Origin: Trichococcus palustris
GTDB lineage: Bacteria > Bacillota > Bacilli > Lactobacillales > Aerococcaceae
DNA length: 64,000 nt
Direction: 5' to 3'
Assembly: GCF_900114465.1 (NCBI RefSeq)
Contig: NZ_FOTD01000014.1
Location: forward strand, 20,319 to 84,318
Positions 1 through 9,109 of this stretch are shown piece after piece. Under the pieces are notes generated by a model. It was not told the origin of the DNA and ran no database searches. It was given only the letters and a program-made list of their open reading frames with translations. How positions within the stretch are numbered: position 1 is the stretch's first letter; each line of letters opens with the position of its first letter. The translations under genes were made by a program, and so were the position numbers.

Positions 1-485
1 TCAGACTTACCGACCCCACTGTCACCGGTGATCATGACGCCCATGCCGAATACATCCACCAAGACACCGTGCATGGAAACCCGTTCCGCCAATTTCCCCT
101 CCAGGAAATTGGTGATATTGCTGGATACGCGTGTTGTTCTGGATTGCGCCGACAGGATTGGAATCCCCGCCTCTTGCGCTGCTTTCACCAATTCCGCAGG
201 GGCCTCCAGACGCCGTCCGATGACAAAACAAGGTGTTTCTTTTTGGCATAGACGTCTCATGATGACGAGACGTTCTTCGGAGGTCATCCTTTCGGTAAAG
301 GTAAGTTCCGTCATCCCCAACAATTGGATACGGGTAGACGGATAGTAAGTGAAGAATCCGGTCAATTCCAGACCGGGTCTTGAAATTTCGGCAGTTGTTA
401 TTTTTTTATCTAAAAATTCTTTCCCGCTAATTATAATAAAGCCTGAACTATCGACTAAATCCTTGACAGTAACTGTATTTGCCAT
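1..485 (-). CDS. hprK: HPr kinase/phosphorylase, N-terminal part (runs off the window)
   Basis: HprK phosphorylates and dephosphorylates Ser46 of HPr in the PTS and so sets CcpA-dependent carbon catabolite repression in the cytoplasm. About 161 codons are present, from ATG at 483-485 to the window edge. The visible part is the N-terminal regulatory domain, and the last residues are the Walker A loop GDSGVGKS, so the kinase core lies outside. The gene sits downstream of the liaXYZ-like operon, as hprK follows yvlB-yvlC-yvlD in Bacillus subtilis, but a terminator separates them. The family call rests on the P-loop, the N-terminal sequence and synteny, and is firm. Confidence 0.95.
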   Translation of the reverse strand, partial: MANTVTVKDLVDSSGFIIISGKEFLDKKITTAEISRPGLELTGFFTYYPSTRIQLLGMTELTFTERMTSEERLVIMRRLCQKETPCFVIGRRLEAPAELVKAAQEAGIPILSAQSRTTRVSSNITNFLEGKLAERVSMHGVLVDVFGMGVMITGDSGVGKS

Positions 486-600
486 ACTTATCCCTCGTCA
501 TCTCTGTAGTATAGTGCTGCATTTCCTCGAAGATACGTTCTTTTTCCCACCAAAAAAGATATAACAATAAAGCCCTTGGTGGTTCATTATTTTCCTATTT

Positions 601-629
601 ATCATAACATTTTATGCCCCTATACGAAA
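601..629 (-). promoter_or_regulatory. Possible hprK promoter
   Basis: Read on the minus strand, TATGAT (601-606) lies 17 bp from a poor -35, TTTCGT (624-629). It starts just after the liaXYZ-like terminator. A leader hairpin follows at 547-582 (arms CCACCAA/TTGGTGG) without a T tract. This is a weak prediction. Confidence 0.3.
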
Positions 630-633
630 GGGC

Positions 634-669
634 AAAAAAATGGAGCTGAAACACTCGTTCCAGCTCCAT
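634..669 (-). terminator. Terminator of the liaXYZ-like operon
   Basis: On the minus strand, arms TGGAGCTG/CAGCTCCA flank a 12-nt loop and are followed by seven T. This separates the operon from hprK. Confidence 0.85.
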
Positions 670-695
670 CCGTGCAGATGATTCCTGCGATACAA

Positions 696-1043
696 TCAAT
701 TGTAAGTGTTTTCTCTGTTCAAGAAATAATGCACCAGCGACATGATCAATGCTACCACAAAGGCGGTGCCAAAATTGGCAAATTGGAATCCGGATCCCAC
801 CAACCAGGAAGTCAGGTATAGCATGAATCCGTTGATCACCAAGCTGAACAGGCCGAAGGTGAGCAACGTAATCGGAAATGACAGGAAACTTAAAATCGGT
901 TTGATCAAAAAATTGACGATTGCCAGTACGAAGCTGGCCATCAAGGCCGTCCAAAAATTGCGGACGTAGAATTCGGGAGCCATCAAGTAGGCGAGTGCCA
1001 AAAATACCAAAGAGTTAATGATGGTTTTTTTCAAAAATCCCAT
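696..1043 (-). CDS. YvlD/LiaZ-like membrane protein (phage_holin_4_2 family)
   Basis: This is a 115-residue, very hydrophobic protein with about four membrane segments (roughly residues 8-25, 30-50, 56-80, 86-108) and a MGFLKK start. It matches the YvlD family, named phage-holin-like in databases; nothing phage-related lies nearby. It is the last gene of a three-gene operon whose order (LiaX/YvlB-like, PspC-like, YvlD-like) equals the enterococcal liaXYZ and Bacillus yvlBCD operons. Its ATG overlaps the stop of the PspC gene in a TAATG, which suggests translational coupling. A role in envelope stress is inferred from family and context; the molecular activity is unknown. Confidence 0.8.
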   Translation of the reverse strand: MGFLKKTIINSLVFLALAYLMAPEFYVRNFWTALMASFVLAIVNFLIKPILSFLSFPITLLTFGLFSLVINGFMLYLTSWLVGSGFQFANFGTAFVVALIMSLVHYFLNRENTYN

Positions 1044-1360
1044 TAAAAATCACTCCAGTCATCCTCTTCTTTTTTTTCAACCGGTTTCGCTTCTTTCATC
1101 GTTCTGGAAGAATGGGTTTTACTCCGGGAAGTATCGCTGTCCGAGCCGCTGAATCCTTGGCTGCTTCCGTTCTTGGCATCTGGTTCAGGCAATATAATCG
1201 CCAGAATGATGTACAGTATGACTGGTGAACCGACCCCCGCAAAGACCAATATCAAGAAAATCACACGCACAATGGTTGAGTCGACGCCAAGGTATTCCGC
1301 GATACCCCCAAGCACACCACTAACTTGTCTGTCTGTAGCCGATTTTGTTAATTTTTTCAT
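1043..1360 (-). CDS. PspC-domain membrane protein (LiaY/YvlC-like)
   Basis: The protein has 105 residues. The N-terminal half carries the PspC signature: a VSGVLGGIAEYLGVD-type segment near residues 14-28, then one hydrophobic stretch at about 30-55. A charged, Ser/Lys-rich cytoplasmic tail ends in EEDDWSDF. PspC proteins sense or transmit envelope stress, and LiaY is the enterococcal member acting beside LiaX. A good ribosome-binding site (AAGGAGT) precedes the ATG. The gene lies between the LiaX-like gene and the YvlD-like gene in one transcript. The family call is firm; the functional role is carried over from enterococci. Confidence 0.85.
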   Translation of the reverse strand: MKKLTKSATDRQVSGVLGGIAEYLGVDSTIVRVIFLILVFAGVGSPVILYIILAIILPEPDAKNGSSQGFSGSDSDTSRSKTHSSRTMKEAKPVEKKEEDDWSDF

Positions 1361-1393
1361 TTGATTTCACTCCTTGTTTCCAATTATTGTCTA

Positions 1394-2905
1394 TTATTTT
1401 TCGTTATTTTTTAAAAAAATATTACCTGTCGTTGTCTTTAATTCTACCATAACGGGCGATTCTTCGTCCAACCGCCTGAATTGCAGGAACTTATTGGTGT
1501 GTTCATTCTTCTGTTTTATGATTTCAATGTTTTCTATCCGATTTTTGATCTGCCCCAGTGAGCTGCTGGCAGTCCCTTCAATGCTTTTTGAAGCAGGGAT
1601 GGATAATTTCACGTCCCCATTTACCGAAACTGCTTGGATCCGTTTCGCGTTCACAGCCGGATAGGTCAGTTTCACATCCCCATTCACAACCGAAACCGTC
1701 GCGCTGACAACGTCACTCTTGAGGGCAACATTTCCGTTGATTATTTTGGACATCACATCGACGATCGTGCTGTCCACCACATCCAAATTCCCGTTGACCC
1801 CATCCGTCTCCAACATGATGGCTTTGATATTTGTGAAGGTCATGCTGCCATTGGTCGATTTCACATAGAAATCCTTTCCTTCGATATCCTTTACGGTCAC
1901 GTTACCGTTCAACAGTTTCAGTGCGACGTAGTCATATTCTCTTTTCGGCAGGGAAACGATGATATCGCATTTGATGCGTTTGTTGGGCACATGGAATTCC
2001 AATCTTTCGGTATCGACAACGATGGTGCTTCTTGCTTCGAAAGCTTCGATACCGGTTGCTTCCTCCGTTTTGCCGTAGATCTTCACATCCGCTGCGATGG
2101 AAATGGTATCTTTGTCCCAGCTTTGCAGAACAACGTTCCCGTTCGCCAATTGGAAATCCAGGATAGTAGCGGTGTTTTCTTCAAAAACAAATTCATGTTG
2201 AAACTTGTTTGTGATGATGCCCGGGATTTTCACATTGAAATCCAGTTCCTTCCAATCCACGTTTTCCATTACGGTCTGTACGGTGTCTGTCAGGAATTTG
2301 CTGAATTGCGATCCAACTTTATTGAGCTTATCGCTGAAATTGTTGGCCGATTCCTTCCATTCTTCCTTGTTGCCTAATTTCTCGCTGAAGGATTTTACGT
2401 TGGTTTCCAAATGTTCTTTCTTCAAGGTGCGCATTTTTTGTTCCATTTCAACTTTTTCGGCTTCCAAGGCTGCAGCTTGCGAACGCAACCCTGTCAATTC
2501 TTCGTCCAGACGAGTCATCGTGATTTCTTGTTCCGGTGTCACGGCTCCCAATTCATCGACGGTCGCCAACGCTTGTCTTTTTTCTTCCTTTTCCTTGATT
2601 TGTTTCTTCAGGAGTTGTAGCGCTTCTCCTTTCGCATCGACTTGTGAGGAGAAGAAGGAAATTTCGCTTGCCAATTGTTCCAGAATTTTTTCCAGATTCA
2701 CGCGATCTTTTTTCTCCGAATCCGTTGTTCCAGATTCTTCAGCTTCGTTTTTTACTTGTGTATTATCGGTAAAATCATTTGTCTTATTCATCTTAACGGC
2801 GTCTTTACCTTCTTTTTTGGCTGAATTTTCCAAAAGTACCAAGGCCTCTTCGGTGGTGATGATGCCTTCTCTTACCAACGCTAAAATGCGATCTCTTTCG
2901 TTCAT
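1394..2905 (-). CDS. LiaX/YvlB-like envelope-stress protein (DUF4097)
   Basis: This 503-residue protein has a short N-terminal module (MNERDRILALVREG, residues 1-30) typical of LiaX/YvlB. A strongly charged coiled coil follows at about 65-170, and from about 230 to the end there is a beta-rich DUF4097 region with repeated NGNV/NGDV turns. No signal peptide is visible. In Enterococcus faecalis LiaX, the protein of this architecture, binds antimicrobial peptides and controls membrane adaptation linked to daptomycin resistance. It is first in an operon with PspC-like and YvlD-like genes and has its own promoter at 2997-3025. The LiaFSR regulators are not in the window. Confidence 0.85.
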   Translation of the reverse strand: MNERDRILALVREGIITTEEALVLLENSAKKEGKDAVKMNKTNDFTDNTQVKNEAEESGTTDSEKKDRVNLEKILEQLASEISFFSSQVDAKGEALQLLKKQIKEKEEKRQALATVDELGAVTPEQEITMTRLDEELTGLRSQAAALEAEKVEMEQKMRTLKKEHLETNVKSFSEKLGNKEEWKESANNFSDKLNKVGSQFSKFLTDTVQTVMENVDWKELDFNVKIPGIITNKFQHEFVFEENTATILDFQLANGNVVLQSWDKDTISIAADVKIYGKTEEATGIEAFEARSTIVVDTERLEFHVPNKRIKCDIIVSLPKREYDYVALKLLNGNVTVKDIEGKDFYVKSTNGSMTFTNIKAIMLETDGVNGNLDVVDSTIVDVMSKIINGNVALKSDVVSATVSVVNGDVKLTYPAVNAKRIQAVSVNGDVKLSIPASKSIEGTASSSLGQIKNRIENIEIIKQKNEHTNKFLQFRRLDEESPVMVELKTTTGNIFLKNNEK

Positions 2906-2996
2906 GTTTTTTTCCTCCTCGATGGGGGTTACCCATTCTATATTGGACTGGCTAAGGGCAGTTGGCTAATAAAATTAATCGTTTGCTTATGTTTCT

Positions 2997-3025
2997 ATTA
3001 TGCCCAATCGAGGAAGGATTGTCAT
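2997..3025 (-). promoter_or_regulatory. Promoter of the liaXYZ-like operon
   Basis: On the minus strand, ATGACA (3020-3025) and CATAAT (2997-3002) are separated by 17 bp. They lie about 90 bp before the liaX-like ATG, which has a GGAGGA ribosome-binding site. No LiaR operator could be assigned with confidence. Confidence 0.6.
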
Positions 3026-3082
3026 AGGTCTAAAGGTGGATTTTTGTGTCATCAGAAATACTGAGAGAATCCGTGCCTTTGC

Positions 3083-3129
3083 CAAAAAAGACCATAAAGA
3101 AAAGGAACTCCCCTGCTCTGTATGGTCTA
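3083..3129 (-). terminator. Probable uvrA terminator, downstream of the hairpin repeat
   Basis: On the minus strand, arms AGACCATA/TATGGTCT are followed by a run of six T. It lies beyond the repeat at 3159-3378, so that repeat should be transcribed as the uvrA 3' untranslated region. Confidence 0.6.
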
Positions 3130-3158
3130 AGACGATTGGCTGATGTAATGTTTTTTTG

Positions 3159-3378
3159 CAGTGCGGCAGTGAGTTTCACCGCACTCTTTTTTAGTCGCGT
3201 TCTGAATTGCAGAACGCAACTCATCGTATCCTGCAGGATTCAGCTCATCCTTTTTAAACGTGTTCTGAAACTCAACCACCACTAGCGTTTCGCAAATCAC
3301 GGATGTGAACAAAAGAGGTTCACTTCCGTGATTTTCTCCAACGTACGGGTGGCTAAACGAATTTCATCGCACTCTTTT
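3159..3378 (-). repeat. Modular hairpin repeat, copy 1 (module B, short module A, partial B)
   Basis: Reading from the uvrA stop, module B comes first (about 3378-3233). Conserved flanks enclose a long hairpin with arms AAATCACGGA (3294-3303) and TCCGTGATTT (3325-3334), plus inner arms GTGAAC/GTTCAC around the loop AAAAGAG. Next is a shortened module A (3232-3192) with arms GCGTTCT/AGAACGC around GAATTGC. Last is a fragment resembling the start of another B module, GTGCGG...CCGCAC, near 3159-3188. The end motifs TAGTCGCGTTCTGAAT (3192) and CATCGTATCCT (3222) recur at the other two loci. The UvrA stop codon and its last residues lie inside the repeat. Confidence 0.8.
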
Positions 3379-6204
3379 CTTGTCTCGTTCGAGTATTTTT
3401 TTTAGGAAGTGGCCGGTATAGCTTTCTTCTACTTCCGCCACTTCTTCGGGGGTGCCGGTGGTAAGGACTGTTCCTCCGCCTGCACCGCCCTCCGGCCCCA
3501 TATCGATTATGTAATCGGCCGTCTTGATGACGTCGAGGTTATGTTCGATGACGAGGACGGTATTTCCGGCCTCCACCAAACGATCCAACACTTCCAACAG
3601 TTTGGCAATGTCATGTGTGTGCAACCCGGTTGTCGGTTCATCCATGATATAGAACGTCTTCCCGCTGGAAACCCGCTGCAGTTCGCTGGCCAGTTTCATC
3701 CGTTGCGCTTCGCCTCCGGATAAGGTAGTTGCCGATTGCCCCAATGTCACATATCCCAAACCGACATCCACAATCGTCTGCATCTTCCGTCGGATTTTAG
3801 GGAGGGCTTCGAAATAGGTCAAGGCCTCCTCAATCGTCATTTCCAACACTTGGGCGATATTTTTACCTTTGTATTTGACTTCCAACGTTTCCGAATTATA
3901 GCGTGTGCCATGGCAAACTTCGCAGGGCACATACACGTCAGGAAGGAAATGCATTTCGATTTTCAGGATGCCGTCGCCGCGGCACGCCTCGCAGCGGCCG
4001 CCTTTTACGTTGAAACTGAACCGGCCTTTCTTATAGCCGCGTATTTTCGCCTCATTCGTATTCGCGAACAGATCACGGATATCATCGAATACGCTCGTAT
4101 ACGTAGCCGGGTTGCTCCTTGGCGTACGGCCAATCGGGCTTTGATCGATATCGATCACTTTCTCCAAGCCTTCAAAACCTTTGATGGACTTGAATTTACC
4201 CGGTTTTTCCTTCGTGCGGGTCAGCTCTTTGGCTAGGGCTGTCCTCAATACGCTATTGACGAGCGAGCTTTTCCCGGACCCCGATACTCCCGTCACTGCG
4301 ATAAAGCGGCCCAAAGGGAAGGAGGCATCAACGTTTTTCAGATTATTTTCGGTTGCGCCTTTGATGACGACGGCACCTTTGTCTTCCGAACGTCTTTGTA
4401 CCGGGACAGGAATGAACATTTCTCCGGATAGATATTTCCCGGTCAAGGAGTTCGTGTCTTTCATCACTTCCTCCGGCGTACCGGCAGATACGATTTCCCC
4501 ACCGGCTTCGCCTGCTCCCGGACCGATGTCGATCAGGTAATCCGCCTCCATCATGGTGTCTTCGTCATGCTCGACGACAATCAATGTATTTCCCAGATCG
4601 CGCATGTGTTTGAGCGACTCGATTAAGCGGTTATTGTCCCGTTGGTGCAGACCGACGGATGGTTCATCAAGAATATACAGCACGCCGGATAGGTTTGAAC
4701 CGATCTGCGTCGCCAAACGGATCCGTTGGGCCTCACCGCCAGAAAGGGTCCCTGCGGTCCGGCTCAAGGTCAAGTAGTCCAACCCGACGTTTCTCAGGAA
4801 GGATAGGCGGGATAGCACCTCTTTCAAAATGGGAGCCGCGATTGCATTCTCCTGTTCCGAAAGGTTCAACTCTTGGAAAAATGCAAAGGTCTTATCGATG
4901 GAAAATTCCGCCACTTCCCCGATGCTTTTCTTATCCACCTTCACACAGAGCGCCTGTTCATTCAGACGGAGTCCATGGCAGGTTTGGCAAGGCAATTCGG
5001 CCATATATTGGCGCATCGCTTCCCGCGTGAAATCGCTGGAAGTTTCATTGTAGCGGCGGTTGATGTTCGTGATGACCCCTTCAAAAGGGATATCCACATC
5101 GCGGATACCACCGAAATCATTTTGATAATGGAAATGGAATAGCTCACTATCCGTTCCATGGAGTATCTTATTCTGCACGGTTGCATCCAGTTGCTCGAAA
5201 GGCTTATCCATATCGATCCCACTTTGTTCACAGAACTGGCGCAGCATTTCCGGATAATAATTTGAACTGATGGGATTCCAGGGTGTCAGCACCCCCTCGT
5301 TCAATGTCAGTCGTTTATCGGGAATGACCAAGTCCATATCGACTTCCAGTTTCATCCCCAAACCATCACAGTCCGGGCAAGCGCCATACGGGGCATTGAA
5401 AGAAAAGAGGCGCGGCTCTATTTCCCCAATCGTAAATCCGCAATAGGGGCAGGCATAGTGCTCGCTGAATAGCATCTCATCGCCATCAATGACGTCGATG
5501 ATGGCATATCCCTCCGCCAAATGTAGGGCTGCTTCGACAGAGTCGAACAAACGGGAACGGATCCCTTCCTTCATGACGAGGCGGTCAATGACGATGTCGA
5601 TAGTGTGTTTTTTGTTTTTTTCCAACTCGAATTCTTCGGATATGTCAAACAATTCCCCGTCGACGCGGACGCGGACATACCCTTGTTTCTTGATGTCCTC
5701 AAAGACCTTTTTATGCTGCCCTTTTTTGCCTTTGATGATGGGAGCCAATATCTGCAACTTCGTGCGTTCCGGCAACTCCAAAATTTGGTTCACCATCTGC
5801 TCTGGTGATTGGCTGCTGATCAGCGTTCCATCGTTCGGACAGATGGGATGGCCAACACGCGCATACAATAGCCGCAAAAAGTCATTTATTTCCGTAACCG
5901 TCCCGACTGTCGAACGCGGATTGCGGCTGGTCGTTTTTTGATCAATCGCGATTGCCGGGCTCAGCCCATCTATGCTATCGACGTCCGGTTTGTCCATTTG
6001 CCCTAAAAATTGGCGGGCATAAGCAGATAGACTTTCCACATAGCGTCTTTGCCCTTCAGCATACAGCGTATCGAAAGCCAATGAACTTTTCCCTGATCCG
6101 GAAAGTCCGGTCATGACAACCAATTTATCCCTCGGAATCGTAACATCTATATTTTTAAGATTGTGTGAGCGGGCCCCACGCACAATAATTTGGTCTTTTG
6201 CCAT
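3364..6204 (-). CDS. uvrA: UvrABC excinuclease subunit A
   Basis: UvrA is the damage-recognition ATPase of nucleotide excision repair; it loads UvrB onto damaged DNA. The 946 residues are full length. Visible are the N-terminal Walker A (GLSGSGKSS near residue 35), a first zinc module (CPYC...CPDC), two LSGGEAQR signatures, a second P-loop (GVSGSGKSS) and the second zinc module (CEAC...CEVC). uvrB, usually its operon partner, is not next to it. A LexA-type box at 6287-6298 fits SOS control. The last residues (KKRVR) and the stop codon are encoded by the end of an intergenic repeat. Confidence 0.98.
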   Translation of the reverse strand: MAKDQIIVRGARSHNLKNIDVTIPRDKLVVMTGLSGSGKSSLAFDTLYAEGQRRYVESLSAYARQFLGQMDKPDVDSIDGLSPAIAIDQKTTSRNPRSTVGTVTEINDFLRLLYARVGHPICPNDGTLISSQSPEQMVNQILELPERTKLQILAPIIKGKKGQHKKVFEDIKKQGYVRVRVDGELFDISEEFELEKNKKHTIDIVIDRLVMKEGIRSRLFDSVEAALHLAEGYAIIDVIDGDEMLFSEHYACPYCGFTIGEIEPRLFSFNAPYGACPDCDGLGMKLEVDMDLVIPDKRLTLNEGVLTPWNPISSNYYPEMLRQFCEQSGIDMDKPFEQLDATVQNKILHGTDSELFHFHYQNDFGGIRDVDIPFEGVITNINRRYNETSSDFTREAMRQYMAELPCQTCHGLRLNEQALCVKVDKKSIGEVAEFSIDKTFAFFQELNLSEQENAIAAPILKEVLSRLSFLRNVGLDYLTLSRTAGTLSGGEAQRIRLATQIGSNLSGVLYILDEPSVGLHQRDNNRLIESLKHMRDLGNTLIVVEHDEDTMMEADYLIDIGPGAGEAGGEIVSAGTPEEVMKDTNSLTGKYLSGEMFIPVPVQRRSEDKGAVVIKGATENNLKNVDASFPLGRFIAVTGVSGSGKSSLVNSVLRTALAKELTRTKEKPGKFKSIKGFEGLEKVIDIDQSPIGRTPRSNPATYTSVFDDIRDLFANTNEAKIRGYKKGRFSFNVKGGRCEACRGDGILKIEMHFLPDVYVPCEVCHGTRYNSETLEVKYKGKNIAQVLEMTIEEALTYFEALPKIRRKMQTIVDVGLGYVTLGQSATTLSGGEAQRMKLASELQRVSSGKTFYIMDEPTTGLHTHDIAKLLEVLDRLVEAGNTVLVIEHNLDVIKTADYIIDMGPEGGAGGGTVLTTGTPEEVAEVEESYTGHFLKKILERDKKRVR

Positions 6205-6261
6205 ATTCTATCCCTCTTCACCTTATTCTTTGGATTCTTTTTATTAAACCTTTCCTCTTAC

Positions 6262-6298
6262 AGTATAGCATAGACACGCGCGAAAAGAACGTCCGTTC
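6262..6298 (-). promoter_or_regulatory. uvrA promoter with a LexA (SOS) box
   Basis: A perfect GAAC-N4-GTTC palindrome lies at 6287-6298. It matches the core of the Gram-positive LexA/DinR box (CGAAC-N4-GTTCG). On the minus strand it lies just upstream of a -10, TATACT (6262-6267), about 60 bp before the uvrA ATG. Confidence 0.75.
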
Positions 6299-6323
6299 CC
6301 ATCTCGTTTCTTGCTTCTATTTC

Positions 6324-6662
6324 TTAATCTGGCTCGCCATTCCCCTCTTCAAAGCCATGGCGGGCATGTTCAACCGCCAAGTGCAGAATGTCATAGACGT
6401 GGCTGTCATCTTGGCTGTATAAAATATTTTTTCCGATTCTCCTGCTTTTGACGAGCTTCGCTTCCCGCAGTTTTCTGAGTTGATGCGACACGGCTGATTG
6501 CTCCAACTGCAATTCATCGGCAATGGCATTCACATTCAATTCTCTATTTTCCAGCATATGCAGAATCAGGAATCTTGTGGGATCGCCGATCAATTTAAAT
6601 ATTTGGGTAGTAGCCAATATGATGTCTCGTTCTTCTGATTCTTTCCCCACACTTGCACCCAC
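6324..6662 (-). CDS. ArsR/SmtB-family zinc sensor, CzrA-like
   Basis: This is a 112-residue winged-helix repressor with an HTH near residues 45-70 (ADELQLEQSAVSHQLRKLRE). The C-terminal helix carries D-x-H, then ten residues, then H-x2-H (DSH...EHARH). That is exactly the alpha-5 metal site that binds zinc or cobalt between subunits in CzrA. ArsR-type cysteine sites are absent. The start is a GTG at 6660-6662 without a clear ribosome-binding site, so the first few residues are uncertain. No metal exporter is adjacent; uvrA follows after 119 bp behind its own promoter. Zinc sensing is inferred from the motif; the target genes are unknown. Confidence 0.85.
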   Translation of the reverse strand: MGASVGKESEERDIILATTQIFKLIGDPTRFLILHMLENRELNVNAIADELQLEQSAVSHQLRKLREAKLVKSRRIGKNILYSQDDSHVYDILHLAVEHARHGFEEGNGEPD

Positions 6663-6753
6663 TTTACTAAAATTATTGCCCGTAACCGAATCCTTTGCGG
6701 AACCTCAGGATTATTCTATCAAATTATCCAAGATTCCGGAAAGCTAAACACTC

Positions 6754-6803
6754 AAAAATAAAAAGGAGGCCTGCCACCGGTTAACTGCCGGTGACGGACC
6801 CCC
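6754..6803 (-). terminator. Terminator of the pst-phoU operon
   Basis: On the minus strand a GC-rich stem (inner arms CACCGG/CCGGTG, outer arms GG-rich) is followed by TTTTTATTTTT, just after the phoU stop. Confidence 0.85.
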
Positions 6804-6822
6804 TCATCAGGTATATTCTTTA

Positions 6823-7491
6823 TTAGTTCAATTCCTCTATTTTACCCGTTTGCAGATACAAAATACGTTCGCAAATGTTCGTTACATAGTCTCCGATTCT
6901 TTCCAAGTATCCAGCAACCAGAATATAGTCGGCTCCGCCAAATACGACGGCAGGGTCGCTCGCCATTTCTTTCAGGCAGAAACGGTTGATTTGAACGAAA
7001 TATTCGTCCACGATACTGTCTTTTGTTGCAATGGTTTTTGCAAGTTCCACATCCCCGCGGACATAGGCATCAATGGATTGTTCTACCATCTGTTTCACAA
7101 CTTCAGCCATCTCGCCGATCTGAACTTCGACTTCAGGAATTCGTTTGCTGTGCTCTTCTTTTACACGAATGACGGAACGCGCAATGCTCACCGCGTGGTC
7201 GCCCATTCTTTCCAAATCAGAACTAGCTTTCATAACCGTGATGATGGAACGTAAATCCGCTGAAACAGGTTGTTGCAAAGCTATCAATTGAAAACAGAAC
7301 AATTCAAGTTCCACTTCCATCGCGTTAATGTCCTTGTCATTCTCTTTCACTTCAGTAGCCAATGCTTTATCATGATTGATAAAAGCTTTAACTGCTTTTA
7401 GAATTGCTTCATTTACTTTGAAACCCATTTTTGTAAATTGAGCATTCATTTGAGTTAATTCATCGTCAAATATTCTTCTCACGTTATTCAC
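6823..7491 (-). CDS. phoU: Phosphate signalling regulator PhoU
   Basis: PhoU is a cytoplasmic helical protein that links the Pst transporter to the PhoR kinase and damps phosphate uptake. The 222 residues are the usual length. Two repeated three-helix units are visible, each with the acidic ERMGDHA/ERIGDYV motif (residues ~95-101 and ~195-201) that binds metal clusters. It is the last gene of pstSCAB-phoU, 47 bp after pstB, the classic order, and is followed by a strong terminator. Confidence 0.97.
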   Translation of the reverse strand: MNNVRRIFDDELTQMNAQFTKMGFKVNEAILKAVKAFINHDKALATEVKENDKDINAMEVELELFCFQLIALQQPVSADLRSIITVMKASSDLERMGDHAVSIARSVIRVKEEHSKRIPEVEVQIGEMAEVVKQMVEQSIDAYVRGDVELAKTIATKDSIVDEYFVQINRFCLKEMASDPAVVFGGADYILVAGYLERIGDYVTNICERILYLQTGKIEELN

Positions 7492-7538
7492 CTCTTTTTA
7501 ATAATTCATTCAACATAAGTATAACATATATATGCTTT

Positions 7539-8291
7539 TTAACCGAATCTACCGGATACATAATCTTCTGTTCTCTTATCTTTTGGATTGGAGAAGATTT
7601 CTTTTGTATCACCCATTTCGATGATTTCCCCAGTCAAGAAGAAGGCCGTTTTGTCAGATACACGTGCGGCTTGTTGCATATTGTGCGTAACCATGACGAT
7701 GGTGTAATCCTTTTTCAACTCTTGCACCAAGTCTTCAATCTTCGCAGTCGAGATCGGATCCAGAGCGGAAGTCGGTTCGTCCATCAACAGGACTTCGGGT
7801 TCAACCGCCAACGCACGTGCGATGCAGATACGCTGTTGTTGTCCACCGGAAATGCTCAATGCGCTCTTGTTAAGATTTCCTTTGACTTCGTCCCAGATAG
7901 CCGCGCCTTTTAAGCTTTTTTCAACGATTTCATCCAATGTTTTTTTATCTTTGATGCCGTGTGTTCTTGGACCGTAAGCGATGTTATCGTAAATGCTCAT
8001 CGGGAATGGGTTCGGTTGTTGGAAAACCATCCCTACGCGTTTACGGAGCATATTGACGTCGAAGTCATCCGCATAGAAATTTTCTCCATCCAATAGGAGT
8101 TCTCCTTCGATGCGGCAGCCCGCTACCAAGTCGTTCATACGGTTCAAGCTTTTCAGAAAAGTCGATTTCCCGCAACCGGATGGTCCGATAAAAGCAGTGA
8201 TTTCATTTTTCTGTATTTCCATGTTTATATTTTTTAGTGCCTGAAAATCTGTATACCATAAATTCATGTCTTTGATGCTTATTTTACTCAT
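7539..8291 (-). CDS. pstB: Phosphate ABC transporter ATP-binding protein
   Basis: PstB is the ATPase of the high-affinity phosphate importer. Its 250 residues contain Walker [10 protein letters not shown] (near 36), signature SISGGQQQR (near 147), Walker [12 protein letters not shown] and the switch histidine (VTHNMQQ). The helical insertion [13 protein letters not shown] is characteristic of PstB as opposed to other importers. It follows pstA by 2 bp and precedes phoU, so it is cotranscribed. Full length, no anomalies. Confidence 0.98.
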   Translation of the reverse strand: MSKISIKDMNLWYTDFQALKNINMEIQKNEITAFIGPSGCGKSTFLKSLNRMNDLVAGCRIEGELLLDGENFYADDFDVNMLRKRVGMVFQQPNPFPMSIYDNIAYGPRTHGIKDKKTLDEIVEKSLKGAAIWDEVKGNLNKSALSISGGQQQRICIARALAVEPEVLLMDEPTSALDPISTAKIEDLVQELKKDYTIVMVTHNMQQAARVSDKTAFFLTGEIIEMGDTKEIFSNPKDKRTEDYVSGRFG

Positions 8292-8293
8292 CT

Positions 8294-9109
8294 TTATTTT
8301 GCCCCCTTGGTCAAACGGTTACTTAATAGTGTGGATAGGCTATTGATGATCAATACAACGATAATCAATACAACCCCTGTTGCATAGGACTCATTTACGT
8401 GCATCCCTTCACTGGACAGTACAAACATATGCAATGCCAATGTACGACCGGACTGCATGAAGTTATGCGGTAAGTTTGTGGATGTCCCCAAAGTATACAT
8501 CAAAGCGGCCGTTTCACCGACAATGCGCCCTACTCCCAGAATCAATCCCGATAGGATACCAGGCATTGCGACAGGTAAGACAACTCTGAAAATGGTTCTT
8601 AGTTTGCCTGCACCCAAAGCCAAACTCCCCTCCCGAAGGGCATCCTTTACAGAAAGTAAAGCTTCTTCTGTCGAACGGATGATAACCGGCAATACCATGA
8701 TGACGGAAGTCAATATCCCTGATAGCAACGAATATTGGAATCCTAAGAAAACAACAAAGAATAACATCCCGAACAAACCGTATACGATGGATGGGATCCC
8801 GGATAATGTATCTGTTGCAATCCGGATAATATCGACGAATTTATTGTTCTTGTCGGCATATTCTACAAGGTAAAAGGCAGTAAAGACGCCTATGGGAGCA
8901 GCAATGACGAGCGATGACAACACCAAGGCCAGCGTGGTGATGATGGACGGCATCATCGAAACGTTCGTTGTCGTGTAATTCCAAGAAAACATCGCTAAAT
9001 TCAAATTTGGGATACCGTTCAGCAAAATGAAGCCAATGATGAAAAATAACGAGCCGAAAGTCAGTAAAGAAAAGAAATAGACAAAGAATTTTATCAATTT
9101 AGATTCCAT
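8294..9109 (-). CDS. pstA: Phosphate ABC transporter permease PstA
   Basis: PstA is one of the two membrane subunits of the Pst importer. It has 271 residues with six predicted membrane helices. The EAA-like coupling loop ([21 protein letters not shown], split here as [10 protein letters not shown] and RTIFRVVLP) contacts PstB. The start directly abuts the pstC stop, and pstB follows after 2 bp, so subunit production is probably coupled. Typical length for the family. Confidence 0.96.
   Translation of the reverse strand: MESKLIKFFVYFFSLLTFGSLFFIIGFILLNGIPNLNLAMFSWNYTTTNVSMMPSIITTLALVLSSLVIAAPIGVFTAFYLVEYADKNNKFVDIIRIATDTLSGIPSIVYGLFGMLFFVVFLGFQYSLLSGILTSVIMVLPVIIRSTEEALLSVKDALREGSLALGAGKLRTIFRVVLPVAMPGILSGLILGVGRIVGETAALMYTLGTSTNLPHNFMQSGRTLALHMFVLSSEGMHVNESYATGVVLIIVVLIINSLSTLLSNRLTKGAK

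Noticed and set aside
696..1043. Phage holin / prophage remnant
   Set aside because: The database name of the family is misleading: it belongs to the YvlD/LiaZ group, and no phage genes are near.
3150..3192. Plus-strand terminator (GTGCGG/CCGCAC then TCTTTTTT)
   Set aside because: No plus-strand gene precedes it; it is better explained as a fragment of repeat module B.
3046..3285. Plus-strand open frame of 79 codons between liaX-like and uvrA
   Set aside because: It runs through the terminator and the hairpin repeat, lacks a ribosome-binding site, and its sequence is composed of repeat arms.
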